This document shows positions 9,927 through 22,283 of a DNA stretch of 64,000 nucleotides, piece after piece. The translations under genes were made by a program, and so were the position numbers. A model generated the notes under the pieces. It was not told where the DNA came from. It was given only the letters and a program-made list of their open reading frames with translations, and did not search any database. Position 1 is the stretch's first letter. Every line of letters begins with the position of its first letter. The DNA comes from Hypericum androsaemum (taxonomy: Eukaryota > Streptophyta > Magnoliopsida > Malpighiales > Hypericaceae): assembly GCA_963995505.1 (NCBI GenBank), contig OZ023187.1, forward strand, positions 10,689,176 to 10,753,175, given 5' to 3'.

Positions 9927-12900
9927 AAGATAAGGCAAGAAAAGGGAAGGAAAGGCAAGGCAAGAAATAGAACGAAAAGGAAAGATGAGGCGAGAAAAGG
10001 AAATAAAAGGCAAGAAAAAGCAAGATAAGGGAAGAAAAGAAAAGAAAAGAAAAGGCAAGAAAAGGCAACGAAAAGGCATGAAAAGGAAAGAAAAGGAAAG
10101 AAAAGGCAAAGAAAAGGCAAGATAAGGCAAGAAAAGGCAAGGAAAAGGAATGAAAAGGCATGATGAGGAAAGCTAGGGCAAGAAAAGGAAACAAAATGCA
10201 AGGAAAAGGACAGATAAGGCAAGGAAAAGGCATGAAAATGCTGGAAAAGGTAAGAAAAGGCAAGAAATGATAAGAAAAGGAAAGAAAAGACAAGATAAGG
10301 CAAGAAAAGTCAAGGAAAAGGAATGAAATAGAAAAAAAGGCAAGATAAGGCAAGAAAAGGCAAGGAAAGGAAAGAAAAGAAAAGTTAAGAAGAGGAAAGA
10401 AATGGAAAGAAAAGGAAAGATAAGACAAGAAAAGGCAAGGAAAAGGATTGAAAAGGCAAGAAAAGGAATGATAAGGCAAGAAAAGGCAAGGAAAAGGAAT
10501 GAAAATGCAAGAAAAGGCAAGAAAAGGAAAGATCAGGCAAGAAAAGGAAAGAAAAGGCAAGGAAAAGGCAAGAAAAGGCAAGATAAGGCAAAAAAAGGCA
10601 AGATAAGGCAAGATAAGGAAAGGAAAGGCTAGAAAAGGAAAGATGAGGCAAGAAAAGGCAAGATAAGGCAAGAAAAGGAAAGAAAAGGCAAGCAAAAAGC
10701 AAGATAAGGCAAGAAAAGACAAGATAATGCAAGAAAAGGTAAGAAAGGGCTAGGAAAAGGCAAGCAAAGGCAAGTTAAGGTAAAAAAAGACAAGGAAAAG
10801 GAATGAAAAGGCAAGATATGGTAAGAAAAGGAAAGAAAAGGCAAAGAAAAGTCAAGAAAGGCTAGATGAGGCAAGAAAAGGCAAGGAAATGCAAGATAAG
10901 GCAAGAAAAGGCAAGGAAAGGTAAGGAAAAGGAAGGAAAAGGCAAGAAAAGGAAAGATAAGGCAAGAAAAGGCAAAGAAATGTAAGGAAAAGGAAGGAAA
11001 AGGCAAGAAAAGGAAAGATAAGGCAAGAAAAGGGAAGGAAAGGTAAGAAATGGAACGAAAAGGAAAGATGAGGCAAGAAAAGGAAATAAAAGGCAAGAAA
11101 AAGCAAGATAAGGCAAGATAAGGCAAGAAAAGAAAACAAAAGGCAAGGAAAAGGCAAGATAAGGCAAGAAAAGGCAAGGAAAAGGCATGAAAAGGCAAAA
11201 AAAAAGAAAAGAAAAGGCAAGGAAAAGGCAAGATAAGGCAAGAAAAGGCATGAAAAGGCAAGAAAATGCAAGGAAATGGCTGATAAGGAAAGAAAAGGCA
11301 TGGAAAAGGCATGAAAAGGAAAGGAAAAGGCAAGAAACGGTAAAAAAAAGGAAAGAAAAGGCAAGAAAAGGAATGATAAAGAAAGCAAAGTAAAGTTAAG
11401 GCAAGAAAAGGCAAGAAAAGTCAAGGAAAAGGAATGAAACGGCAAGAAAAGGAAAGATAAGGCAAGAAAAGGCAAGGAAAAGGAATGAAAAGGCAAGAAA
11501 AGGCAAGGTAAGGCAAGAAAAGGCAAGATAAGGCAAGAAAATAGAAGATAAGGAAAGAAAATTAAAAATAAGGCAAGGAAAAGGCAAGGAAAGGCAAGGA
11601 AAAGGCTTGAAAAGGCAGGAAAAGGAAAGATAAGGCAAGGAAAAGGAATGAAAAGGCATGAAAAGGAAAGAAAAGGCAAGAAAAGGTAAGAAAAGGATAG
11701 ATAAGGCAAGAAAAGGCAAGGAAAAGGAATGAAAATGCAAGAAAAAGGGAAGAAAAGGAAAGATCAGGCAAGAAAAGAAAAGAAAAGGCAAGGAAAAGGC
11801 AAGAAAAGGCAGAAAAAGGAAAGAAAAGGCAAGCAAAAGGCAAGATAAGGCAAGAAAAGGCAAGATAATGCAAGAAAAGGAATGAAAGGGCCAGGAAAAG
11901 GCAAGAAAAGGCAAGTTAAGGTTAAAAAAAGGCAAGGAAAAGGCATGAAAAGGCAAGATAAGGTAAGAAAAGGAAAGAAAAGGCAAGAAAAGGCAAGAAA
12001 AGGCAAGAAAATGCAAGATAAGGTAAGAACAGGCAAGGAAAGGCAAGGAAAAGGAATGAAAAGGCAAGATAAGGTAAGAAAAGGAAAGAAAAGGCAAGGA
12101 AAAGTCAAGAAAAGGCTAGATAAGGTAAGAAAAGGCAAGGAAATGCAAGATAAGGTAAGAACAGGCAAGGAAAGGCAAGGAAAAGGAATGAAAAGGCAAG
12201 AAAAGGAAAGATAAGGGAAGGAAAGGTAAGAAATGGAACGAAAAGGAAAGACGAGGCAAGAAAAGGCAAGGAAAAGGCATGATAAGGCAAGGAAAAGGCA
12301 TGAAAGGCAAGGAAAAGGCATAAAAAGGCAAGAAAAGGAAAGAAAAGGCAAGAAAAAGCAAGGAAAAGGCATGAAAAGGCAAGAAAAGGAAAGAAAAGGC
12401 AAAGAAAAGGCAAGATAAGGCAAGAAAAGGCAAGGAAAAGGCATGAAAAGGCAAGGAAAAGGAATGAAAAGGCATGATGAGGTAAGCTAGGGCAAGAAAA
12501 GGAAAGAAAATGCAAGGAAAAGGCAAGATAAGGCAAGGAAAAGGTATGAAATGCAGGAAAAGTTAAGAAAAGGCCAGAAATGATAAGAAAAGGAAAGAAA
12601 AGACAAGATAAGGCAAGAAAAGTCAAGGAAAGGAAAGAAAAGGCATGAAAAGGCAAGGAAAGGAAAGAAAAGAAAAGTTAAGAAGAGGAAAGAAATGGAA
12701 AGAAAAGCAAAGATAAGAGAAGAAAAGGCAAGAAAAGGCAAGGAAAAGGAATGAAAAGGCAAGAAAAGGAAAGATAAGGCAAGAAAAGGCAAGGAAAAGG
12801 AATGAAAATGCAAGAAAAGGTAAGAAAAGGAAAGATCAGGCAAGAAAAGGAAAGAAAAGGCCAGTTAAGGTAAGATAAGGCAAGAAAAGGAAAGAAAAGG

Positions 12901-15900
12901 CCAGTTAAGGTAAGATAAGGCAAGAAAAGGAAAGAAAAGGCAAGGAAAAGGAAGGATAAGACAAAAAAAGGCAAGGAAATGGCTGATAAGGAAAGAAAAG
13001 GCATGCAAAAGGCATGAAAAGGAAAGGAAAAGGCAAGAAATGGTAAAAAAAAGGAAAGATAAGGCACGAAAATGCAAGAAAAGGAATGAAAAGGAAAGAA
13101 AAGTAAAGTTAAGGCAAGAAAAGGCAAGAAAAGTCAAGGAAAAGGAATAAAAATGCAAGAAAAGGAAAGATAAGGCAAGAAAAGGCAAGGAAAAGGAATG
13201 AAAAGGCAAGAAAAGTGAAGATAAGGAAAGAAAATTAAAGATAAGGCAAGGAAAAGGCAAGAAAAGGAAAGGAAAAGGCTTAAGAAGGCAAGAAAGGAAA
13301 AGATAAGGCAAGAAAAGGCAAGAAAAAGGAATGAAAAGGCATGAAAAGGAAAGAAAAGGTAAGAAATGGAAAGAAAAGGCAAGAAAAGGAAAGGAAAAGG
13401 AATGAAAAGGCAAGAAAAGGAAAGATAAGGTAAAAAAAGGCAAGGAAAAGGAATGAAAATGCAAGAAAAGGCAAGAAAAGGAAAGATCATGCAAGAAAAG
13501 GAAAGAAAAGGCAAGGAAAAGGCAAGAAAAAGCAAGATAAGGCAAGAAAAGGCAAGATAAGGCAAGATAAGGAAAGGAAAGGCTAGAAAAGGAAAGAAAA
13601 GGAAAGATGAGGCAAGAAAAGGCAAGATATGGCAAGAAAAGGCAAGAAAAGGCAAGCAAAAGGCAAGATAAGGCAAGAAAAGGAAAGATAATGGAAGAAA
13701 AGGAATGAAAGGGCCAGAAAAAGGCAAGAAAAGGCAAGTTAAGGTAAAAAAAGGCGAGGAAAAGTCAAGAAAAGGCTAGATAAGGTAAGAAAAGGCAAGG
13801 AAATGCAAGATAAGGCAAGAAAAGGCAAGGAAAGGCAAGGAAAAGGAATGAAAAGGCCAGAAAAGGAAAGATGAGGCAAGAAAAGGAAATAAAAGGCAAG
13901 AAAAAGCAAGATTAGGCAAGATAAGGGAAGAAAAGAAAATAAAAGGCAAGGAAAAGGCAAGATAAGGCAAGAAAAGGCAAGGAAATGGCATGAAAAGGCA
14001 AGAAAAGGAAAGAAAAGGCAAAGAAAAGGCAAGATAAGGCCAGAAAAGGCAAGGAAAAGGCATGAAAAGACAAGGAAAAGGAATGAAAAGGCATGATGAG
14101 GTAAGCTAGGGCAAGAAAAGGAAAGAAAATGCAAGGAAAAGGTAAGATAAGGCAAGGAAAAGGCATGAAAATGCAGGAAAAGGTAAGAAATGGCAAGAAA
14201 TAAGGCAAGAAAAGGCAAGGAAAGGAAAGAAAAGGCGAGAAAAGGCAAGGAAAGGAAAGAAAAGAAAAGATAAGAAGAGGAAATAAATGGAAAGAAAAGG
14301 AAAGATAAGACAAGAAAAGGCAAGATAAGGAAAGAAAAGGCAAGAAAAGGAAAGATAAGGCAAGAAAAGGCAAGGAAAAGGAATGAAAATGCAAGAAAAG
14401 GAATGATCAGACAAGAAAATGAAAGAAAAGGAAAGGAAAAGGCAAGAAAAGGCAAGATAAGGCAAGATAAGGAAAGGAAAGGCTAGAAAAGGAAAGAAAA
14501 GGAAAGATGAGGCAAGAAAAGGCAAGATGAGGTAAGAAAAGGAATGAAAAGGCAAGCAAAAGGCAAGATAAGACAAGAAAATGCAAGATAAGGAAAGAAA
14601 AGGCAAGATAATGCAAGAAAAGGAAAGAAAGGGCAAGGAAAAGGCAAGAAAAGGCAAGTTAAGGTAAAAAAGGCAAGGAAAAGGAATGAAAAGGCAAGAT
14701 AAGGTAAGAAAAGGAAAGAAAAGGCAAGGAAAAGTCAAGAAAAGGCTAGATAAGGCAAGAAAAGGCAAGGAAAGGCAACGAAAAGTAATGAAAAGGCAAG
14801 AAAAGGAAACATAAGGCAAGAAAAGGGAAGGAAAGGTAAGAAATGGAACGAAAAGGAAAGATGAGTCAAGAAAAGGAATAAAAGGCAAGAAAAAGCAAGA
14901 TAAGGCAAGATAAAGCAAGAATAGGAAAGAAAAGGCAAAGAAATTGCAAGATAAGGCAAGAAAAGGAAAGGAAAAGACATGAAAAGGCAAGGAAAAGGAA
15001 TGAAAAGGTATGATGGGGTAAGCTAGGGCAAGAAAAGGAAAGAAAATGCAAGGAAAAGGCAAGATAAGGCAAGAAAAGGCAAGAAAAGGCAAGATAATGG
15101 AAGAAAAGGAATGAAAGGGCCAGAAAAAGGCAAGTTAAGGTAAAAAAAGGCAAGGAAAAGGCATGAAAAGGCAAGATAAGGTAAGAAAAGGCAAGGAAAA
15201 GTCACGAAAAGGCTAGATAAGGTAAGAAAAGGCAAGGAAATGCAAGATAAGGCAAGAAAAGGCAAGGAAAGGCAAGGAAAAGGAATGAAAAGGCCAGAAA
15301 AGGAAAGATAAGGCAAGAAAAGGGAAGCAAAGGCAAGAAATGGAATGAAAAGGAAAGATGAGGCAAGAAAAGGAAATAAAAGGCAAGAAAAAGCAAGATA
15401 AGGCAAGATAAGGGAAGAAAAGAAAATAAAAGACAAGGAAAAGGCAATATAAGGCAAGGAAAAGGCATGAAAAGGCAAGAAAAGGAAAGAAAAGGCAAAG
15501 AAAAGGCAAGATAAGGCAAGAAAAGGCAAGGAAAAGGCATGAAAAGATAAGAAAAAGGAATGAAAAGGCATGATGAGGTAAGCTAGGGCAGGAAAAGGAA
15601 AGAAAATGCAAGGAAAAGATAAGATAAGGCAAGGAAAAGGCATGAAAATGCAGGAAAAGGTAAGAAAAGGCAAGAAAAAAGGCAAGAAAAGGCAAGGAAA
15701 GGAAAGAAAAGGCGAGAAAAGGCAAGGAAAGAAAAGAAAAGAAAAGATCAGAAGAGGAAATAAATGGAAAGAAAAGGAAAGATAAGATAAGAAAAGTTAA
15801 GATAAGGAAAGAAAACGCAAGAAAAGGCAAGGAAAAGGCAAGGAAAAGGAATGAAAAGGCAAGAAAAGGAAAGATAAGGCAAGAAAAGGTAAGGAAAAGG

Positions 15901-18900
15901 AATGAAAATGCAAGAAAAGGTAAGAAAAGGAATGATCAGACAAGAAAAGGAAAGAAAAGGAAAGGAAAATGCAAGAAAAGGCAAGATAAGGCAAGAAATG
16001 GCAAGATAAGGAAAGGAAAGGCTAGAAAATGAAAGAAAAGGAAAGATGAGGCAAGAAAAGGCAAGATGAGGTAAGAAAAGGAATGAAAAGGCAAGCAAAA
16101 GGCAAGATAAGGCAAGAAAAGGCAAGCTAAGGCAAGAAAAGGCAAGATAATGCAAGAAAAGGAAAGAAAGGGCAAGAAAAAGGCAAGAAAAGGAAAGTTA
16201 AGGTAAAAAAGGCAAGGAAAAGGAATGAAAAGGCAAGATAAGGTAAGAAAAGGAAAGAAAAGGCAAGGAAAAGTCAAGAAAAGGCTAGATAAGGCAAGAA
16301 AAGGCAAGGAAATTCAAGATAAGGCAAGAAAAGGCAAGGAAAAGCAAGGAAAAGTAATGAAAAGGCAAGAAAAGGAAAGATAAGGCAAGAAAAGGGAAGG
16401 AAAGGCAAGAAATGGAACGAAAAGGAAAGATGAGTCAAGAAAAGGAAATAAAAGGCAAGAAAAAGCAAGATAAGGCAAGATAAGGCAAGAATAGGAAAGA
16501 AAAGGCAAAGAAATTGCAAGATAAGGCAAGAAAGGGAAAGGAAAAGACATGAAAAGGCAAGGAAAAGGAATGAAAAGGTATGATGGGGTATGCTAGGGCA
16601 AGAAAAGGAAAGAAAATGCAAGGAAAAGGCAAGATAAGGCAAGAAAAGGCAAGATAATGGAAGAAAAGGAATGAAAGGGCCAGAAAAAGGCAAGTTAAGG
16701 TAAAAAAAGGCAAGGAAAAGGCATGAAAATGCAAGATAAGGTAAGGAAAGGGAAGGAAAAGTCAAGAAAAGGCTAGATAAGGTAAGAAAAGGCAAGGAAA
16801 TGCAAGATAAGGCAAGAAAAGGCAAGGAAAGGCAAGGAAAAGGAATGAAAAGGCAAGAAAAGGAAAGATAAGGCAAGAAAAGGGAAGCAAAGGCAAGAAA
16901 TGGAATGAAAAGGAAAGATGAGGCAAGAAAAGGAAATAAAAGGCAAGAAAAAGCAAGATAAGGCAAGATAAGGGAAGAAAAGAAAATAAAAGGCAAGGAA
17001 AAGGCAAGATAAGGCAAGAAAAGGCAAGGAAAAGGCATGAAAAGGCAAGAAAAGGAAAGAAAAGGCAAGATAAGGCAAGAAAAGGCAAGGAAAAGGCATG
17101 AAAAGACAAGGAAAAGGAATGAAAAGGCATGATGAGGTAAGCAAGGGCAAGAAAAGGAAAGAAAATGCAAGGAAAAGGTAAGATAAGGTAAGGAAAAGGC
17201 ATGAAAATGCAGGAAAAGGTAAGAAAAGGCAAGAAATAAGGCAAGAAAAGGCAAGGAAAGGAAAGAAAAGGCGAGAAAAGGCAAGGAAAGGAAAGAAAAG
17301 AAAAGATAAGAAGAGGAAAGAAATGGAAAGAAAAGGAAAGATAAGACAAGAAAAGACGAGATAAGGAAAGAAAAGGCAAGAAAAGGCAAGGAAAAAGCAA
17401 GGAAAAGGAATGAAAAGGCAAGAAAAGGAAAGATAAGGCAAGAAAAGGCAAGGAAAAGGAATGAAAATGCAAGAAAAGGCAAGAAAAGGAATGATCAGAC
17501 AAGAAAAGGAAAGAAAAGGAAAGGAAAAGGCAAGAAAAGGCAAGATAAGGAAAGGAAAGGCTAGAAAAAGAAAGAAAAGGAAAGATGAGGCAAGAAAAGG
17601 CAAGATGAGGTAAGAAAAGGAATGAAAAGGCAAGCAAAAGGCAAGATAAGGCAAGAAAAGGCAAGATAATGCAAGAAAAGGAAAGAAAGGGCAAGGAAAA
17701 GGCAAGAAAAGGCAAGTTAAGGTAAAAAAGGCAAGGAAACGGAATGAAAAGGCAAGATAAGGTAAGAAAAGGAAAGAAAAGGCAAGGAAAAGTCAAGAAA
17801 AGGCTAGATAAGGCAAGAAAAGGCAAGGAAATACAAGAAAAGGCAAGAAAAGGCAAGGAAAGGCAAGGAAAAGTAATGAAAAGGCAAGAAAAGGAAAGAT
17901 AAGGCAAGAAAAGGGAAGGAAAGGCAAGAAATGGAACGAAAAGGAAAGATGAGTTAAGAAAAGGAAATAAAAGGCAAGAAAAAGAAAGATAAGGCAAGAT
18001 AAGGCAAGAATAGGAAAGAAAAGGCAAAGAAATTGTAAGATAAGGCAAGAAAAGGAAAGGAAAAGACATGAAAAGGCAAGGAAAAGGAATGAAAAGGTAT
18101 GATGGGGTAAGCTAGGGCAAGAAAAGGAAAGAAAATGCATGGAAAAGGCAAGATAAGGCAAGGAAAAGGCATGCAAATGCAGGAAAAGGTAAGAAAAGGT
18201 AAGAAGTGATAAGAAAAGGAAAGAAAAGATAAGATAAGGTAAGAAAAGTCAAGGAAAAGGAATGAAACAGAAAAAATGGCAAGGAAAGTAAAGAAAAGAA
18301 AAGTGAAGAAGAGGAAAGAAATGGAAAGAAAAGGAAAGATAAGACAAGAAAAGGCAACGAAATGGAATGAAAAGGCAAGAAAAGGAAAGATAAGGCAAGA
18401 AAAAGCAAGGAAAAGGAATGAAAATGCAAGAAAAGGCAAGAAAAGGAAAGATCAGGCAAGAAAAGGAAAGAAAAGGCAAGGAAAAGGCAAGATAAGGCAA
18501 GAAAACACAAGATAAGGCAAGATAAGGAAAGGAAAGTCTAGAAAAGGAAAGAAAAGGAAAGATGAGGCAAGAAAAGGCAAGATAAGACAAGAAAAGAAAA
18601 GAAAAGGCAAGCAAAAGGCAAGATAAGGCAAGATAATGCTAGGAAAGGAAAGAAAGGGCAAGGAAAAGGCAAGAAAAGACAAGTTAAGGTAAAAAAAGGC
18701 AAGGAAAAGGAATGAAAAGGCAAGATAAGGTAAGAAAAGGAAAGAAAAGGCAAGGAAAAGTCAAGAAAATGCTAGATAAGGAAAGAAAAGGCAAGGAAAT
18801 GCAAGATAAAGCAAGAAAAGGCAAGGAAAGGCAAGAAAAAGTAATGAAAAGGCAAGAAAAGGAAAGATAAGGCAAGAAAAGGGAAGGGAAGGAAAGTCAA

Positions 18901-20785
18901 GAAATGGAACGAAAAGGAAAGATGAGGCAAGAAAAGGAAATAAAAGGCAAGAAAAAGCAAGATAAGGCAAGATAATGCAAGAAAAGAAAAGAAAAGGCAA
19001 GGAAAAGGCAAGATAAGGCAAGGAAAAGGCATGAAAAGGCAAGAAAAGGAAAGAAAAGGCAAGATAAGGCAAGAAAAGACAAGGAAATGGCATGAAAAGG
19101 CAAGGAAAAGGAACGAAAAGGCATGATGAGGTAAGCTAGGGCAAGAAAAGGAAAGAAAAGGCAAGGAAAAGGCATGAACAAGCAAGAAATGATAAGAAAA
19201 GGAAAGATAAGGCAAGATAAGTCAAGGAAAAGGAATGAAACAGAAAAAAAAGGCAAGATAAGGCAAGAAACGGCAAGGAAAGGAAAGAAAAGGCAAGGAA
19301 AGGAAAGAAAAGAAAAGTTAAGAAGAGGAAAGAAATTGAAAGAAAAGGAAAGATAAGACAAGAAAAGGCAAGAAAAATGTAAGAAAAGGCACAAAATGGA
19401 ATGATAAGGAAAAGGCAAGAAAAGGCAAGAAAAGGCAAGATAAGGCAAGAAAAGGCAAGAAAAGGCAAGAAAGGGAAAGAAAAGGCAAGATAAGGCAAGG
19501 AAAGGCAAAGAAAAAGAAAGAAAAGGCAAGAAAAGGAAAGCAAAGGCAAGAAAAGGCATGGAAAATGCATGAAAAGGAAAGAAAAGGAAAGATAAGGCAA
19601 GAAAAGGCATGAAAAGAAAAGAAAAGGAAAGGCAAGGCAAGGAAAAAGCAAGAAAAGGCAAGATAAGACAAGAAAGGGAAAGAAAAGGCAAGGAAAATTT
19701 AAGGAAAAGGCAAGAAAATGAAAGATAAGGAAAGAAAAGGAGTGAAAAAGGCATAAAAAGGCAAGGAAAAGGCAAGAAAAGCAAAGAAGAGGAAAGATAT
19801 GGCAAGAAAAGGCAAGAAAAAGTGAAGAAAAGGAAAGAAAAGGTAAGGAAAAGGAATGAAAATGCAAGAAAAGGAAAGATAAGACAAGTAAAGGCAAGGA
19901 AAAGGAACGAATAGGCAAGAAAAGGCAAGGTAAGGTAAGATAAGGCAAGAAAAGGAAAGAAAATGCAAGGAAAAGATAGGATAGGGCAAGATAAGGCAAG
20001 AAAAGGAAAGACGAGGCAAGAAAAGGAAAGACGAGGCAAGAAAGGGCAAGATAAGGCAAGAAATGGAAAGAAAAGGCAAGGAAAAGGCTTCAAAAGGCAA
20101 GATAAGCCGAGAAAAGTGAAGAAAAGGCTAGATAAGGCAAAAAAGGCAAGGAAAAGGCAAGATAAGCCAAGAAAAGGCAAGGAAAATGCATGAAAAGGCA
20201 AGAAAAGGAAAGAAAAGGCAAGAAAATGAAAGAAAAGGAGTGAAAAGGCAAGAAAAGACAAGAAAGGTTAGAAAAGGCAATATAAGGCAAGAAAAGGCAA
20301 GGAAAAGGCAAGAAAAGGAAAGAAAAGGCAAGGAAAAGGAATGAAAAGGCAAGAAAAGGAAATATGTGGCAAGAAAATGTAAGAAAAGGAAAGGAAAAGG
20401 AATGAAAAGGCAATAAAAGGAAAGAAAAGGCAAGGAAAAGGCAAGATAAGGCAAGATAATGGAAGATAATGGAAGGAAATGCTTTAATAGGAAAGAAAAG
20501 GAAATATGAGCAAAGAAAAGGGAAGATAACTTAAGAAAAGGAAAGAAAAGGCAAGAAAAGGTAAGATAAAGCAATAAAAGGCAAGATAATGCACGAAAAG
20601 GAAAGATAATGCAGGGAAAGGCAAGATAAGGCAAAAAAAAGGCAAGGAAAAGGCAAGAAAAGGAAAGAAAAGGTCAGAAAAGATAAGAAAAGGAAAGATA
20701 AGGCAAGAAAAAAAATATAAGGCAAGAAAAGGCAAGAAAAAGGCAAGATAAGGCAAGATAATGCAAGAAAAGGCAAGGAAAAAGT
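9927..20785 (+). repeat. Purine-rich 10-bp satellite, array 2, with higher-order repeats
   Basis: 10.9 kb of the same 10-11 bp units. A rare variant word, GGCATGATGAGGTAAGC or its form GGTATGATGGGGTAAGC, marks a longer period. It starts at 10157, 12471, 14090, 15007, 15567, 16577, 17126, 18096 and 19120. From 14090 the two forms alternate: form one at 14090, 15567 and 17126, form two at 15007, 16577 and 18096. This gives a period of 1.48-1.57 kb with two sub-blocks. Other marker blocks, such as AATGGCTGATAAGG, occur near 1140, 11276 and 12978. The array is cut on the right by the LTR fragment at 20786. No gene is contained. Confidence 0.95.
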
Positions 20786-21406
20786 AAATTGAGAGCATTC
20801 ATTCATGTTAAAAAGGAAATTCCAGCAGCAAAGATCTTGAAGATTCATTCTCTCTGCTTTGGGCATTATATTTAGGAAGTAAATTCAGCCATTAGTTTTG
20901 ATTAGGAAGATAAATTCCAGTAATTTTTAGTTTATTATTGCTTGATAATCAAGTTTGCAGCCTTCCCAAAAGGCAGAGATTTGTTTCCTTTTTAGTTTCT
21001 CTTTCCAGCCAGATTTCTATTCCTTTTTAGGAATTGTTTGATTCAGAATCTCTTTGTAATATTGAGCCTATTTATAGAGGCTTATGCAATGAGAAAAAGT
21101 AGACCATTATTTATTAAAAAATGTGGGCTTTGCTCTCTTGGTTCTTCAAAACTGTTCGAACACAATGGAGCAATTCCGTAGAGTTCGTCATCGACTTATC
21201 AAGCAGATCTTCATCACCATTTGTGATATCATCAACATATCAAGGTTCTTTGCTTCAACTCAAACAGCATATCGCAGTCTTAATACCAAGGTTCTTGTTT
21301 GGTTGTGAGCATCGGATTGAGATCTGCATCATGAACTGATCTAGAACAATCTGGACTTCACGCTTTGTGGCTGGGCCTCATTGCATCATTGGTGGGGTTC
21401 GTATCA
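20786..21406 (+). mobile_element. Family C gypsy LTR, 5'-truncated
   Basis: Matches 22284-23000 but starts about 160 bp into it, at TAAATTGAGAGC directly after satellite. It carries TATTTATAG near 21069 and ends GTTCGTATCA, followed by a PBS, so it is in the position of a 5' LTR. Against the complete copy at 22284-23000 I count about 25 differences over about 290 aligned bases; a segment of some 80 bp after the TATA region is absent from the other copy. The two LTRs are therefore old, or are not a pair. Confidence 0.85.
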
Positions 21407-21408
21407 TT

Positions 21409-21420
21409 TGGAATCAGAGC
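21409..21420 (+). other. Primer binding site of element C (tRNA-iMet, one mismatch)
   Basis: TGGAATCAGAGC has one change from TGGTATCAGAGC and lies two bases after the LTR end, with the same TT spacer as in element A. This shows that 20786-21406 is a 5' LTR and that what follows is the start of element C's internal region. Confidence 0.85.
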
Positions 21421-21492
21421 TCAAGATTCTATTTCAGTTCTATCAATCCTTTAAATTGCATTTCTTTATCTTTAGTTTTCAGTTTGTTGCCA
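21421..21492 (+). other. Short leader of element C running into satellite
   Basis: About 72 bases of T-rich leader that resembles the first part of element A's leader (both reach a TTTGTTGCC word, at 21484-21492 here and near 3937-3949 in A). Directly after this word the text changes to satellite. Confidence 0.7.
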
Positions 21493-22283
21493 AGGTAAGA
21501 AAAGGAAAGATAAGGCAAGAAAAGGAAAGATATGGCAAGAAAAGGAAAGAAAATGCAAGGAAAAGGCAAGATAAGGCTAGAAAAGGTAAGAAAAGGCAAG
21601 GAAAAAGCATGAAAAGGCAAGAAAAGGAGAGAAAAGGTAAGAAAAGGCCAGAAAAGCCAAGAAAAGGAAAGAAAATGCAAGAAAAGGCAAGGAAAAGACA
21701 AGATAAGGCAAGAAAAGGCAAAAAAAGGGAAGGAAAGGTAAGAAATGGCAAGAAAAGGCAAGATCAAGCAAGAAAAGGCAAGAAAATGTAAGAATAGGTA
21801 AGAAAAGGAAAGAAAAGGCAAGGAAAAGGAATGAAAGGTCAAGAAAAGGAAAGATAAGAAAAGAAAAAGCAAGAAAAAGAAAGGAAAGGCAGGAAAAGGA
21901 AAGAAACGGCAAGGAAAAGGAATCAGAGTGCAAGAAAAGGAAAGATAAAGCAAGAAAAGGAAAGATAAGAAAAGAAAAAGCAAGAAAAAGAAAGGAAAGG
22001 CAGGAAAAGGAAAGAAAAGGCAAGGAAAAGGAATCAGAGTGCAAGAAAAGGAAAGATAAAGCAAGAAAAGGTAAGAAAAGGCAAGGAAAAGGAATGAAAA
22101 GGCAAGGAAAAGGAATGAAAAGGCAAGATGAGGTAAGATAAGGCAAGAAAAGGAAAGAAAATGCAAGGAAAAGGCATGAAAATGCAGGAAAAGGTATGAA
22201 AAGGCAAGAAAAGATAAGGAAAGGAAATAAAAGGCAAGAAAAGGAATGAAACGGAAAGAAAGGGCAAGATAAGGCAAGAAAAG
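21493..22283 (+). repeat. Purine-rich satellite, array 3, between two family C LTRs
   Basis: 0.8 kb of the same satellite, in the same orientation as the flanking LTRs (purine strand = sense). It contains a 111-bp direct duplication (the word AATCAGAGTGCAAG at 21921 and 22032). The last bases before the next LTR, AAGGCAAGAAAAG, are all purine except one C, so satellite sits where a polypurine tract would be expected. No coding sequence of a retrotransposon is left between the two LTRs. Confidence 0.9.
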
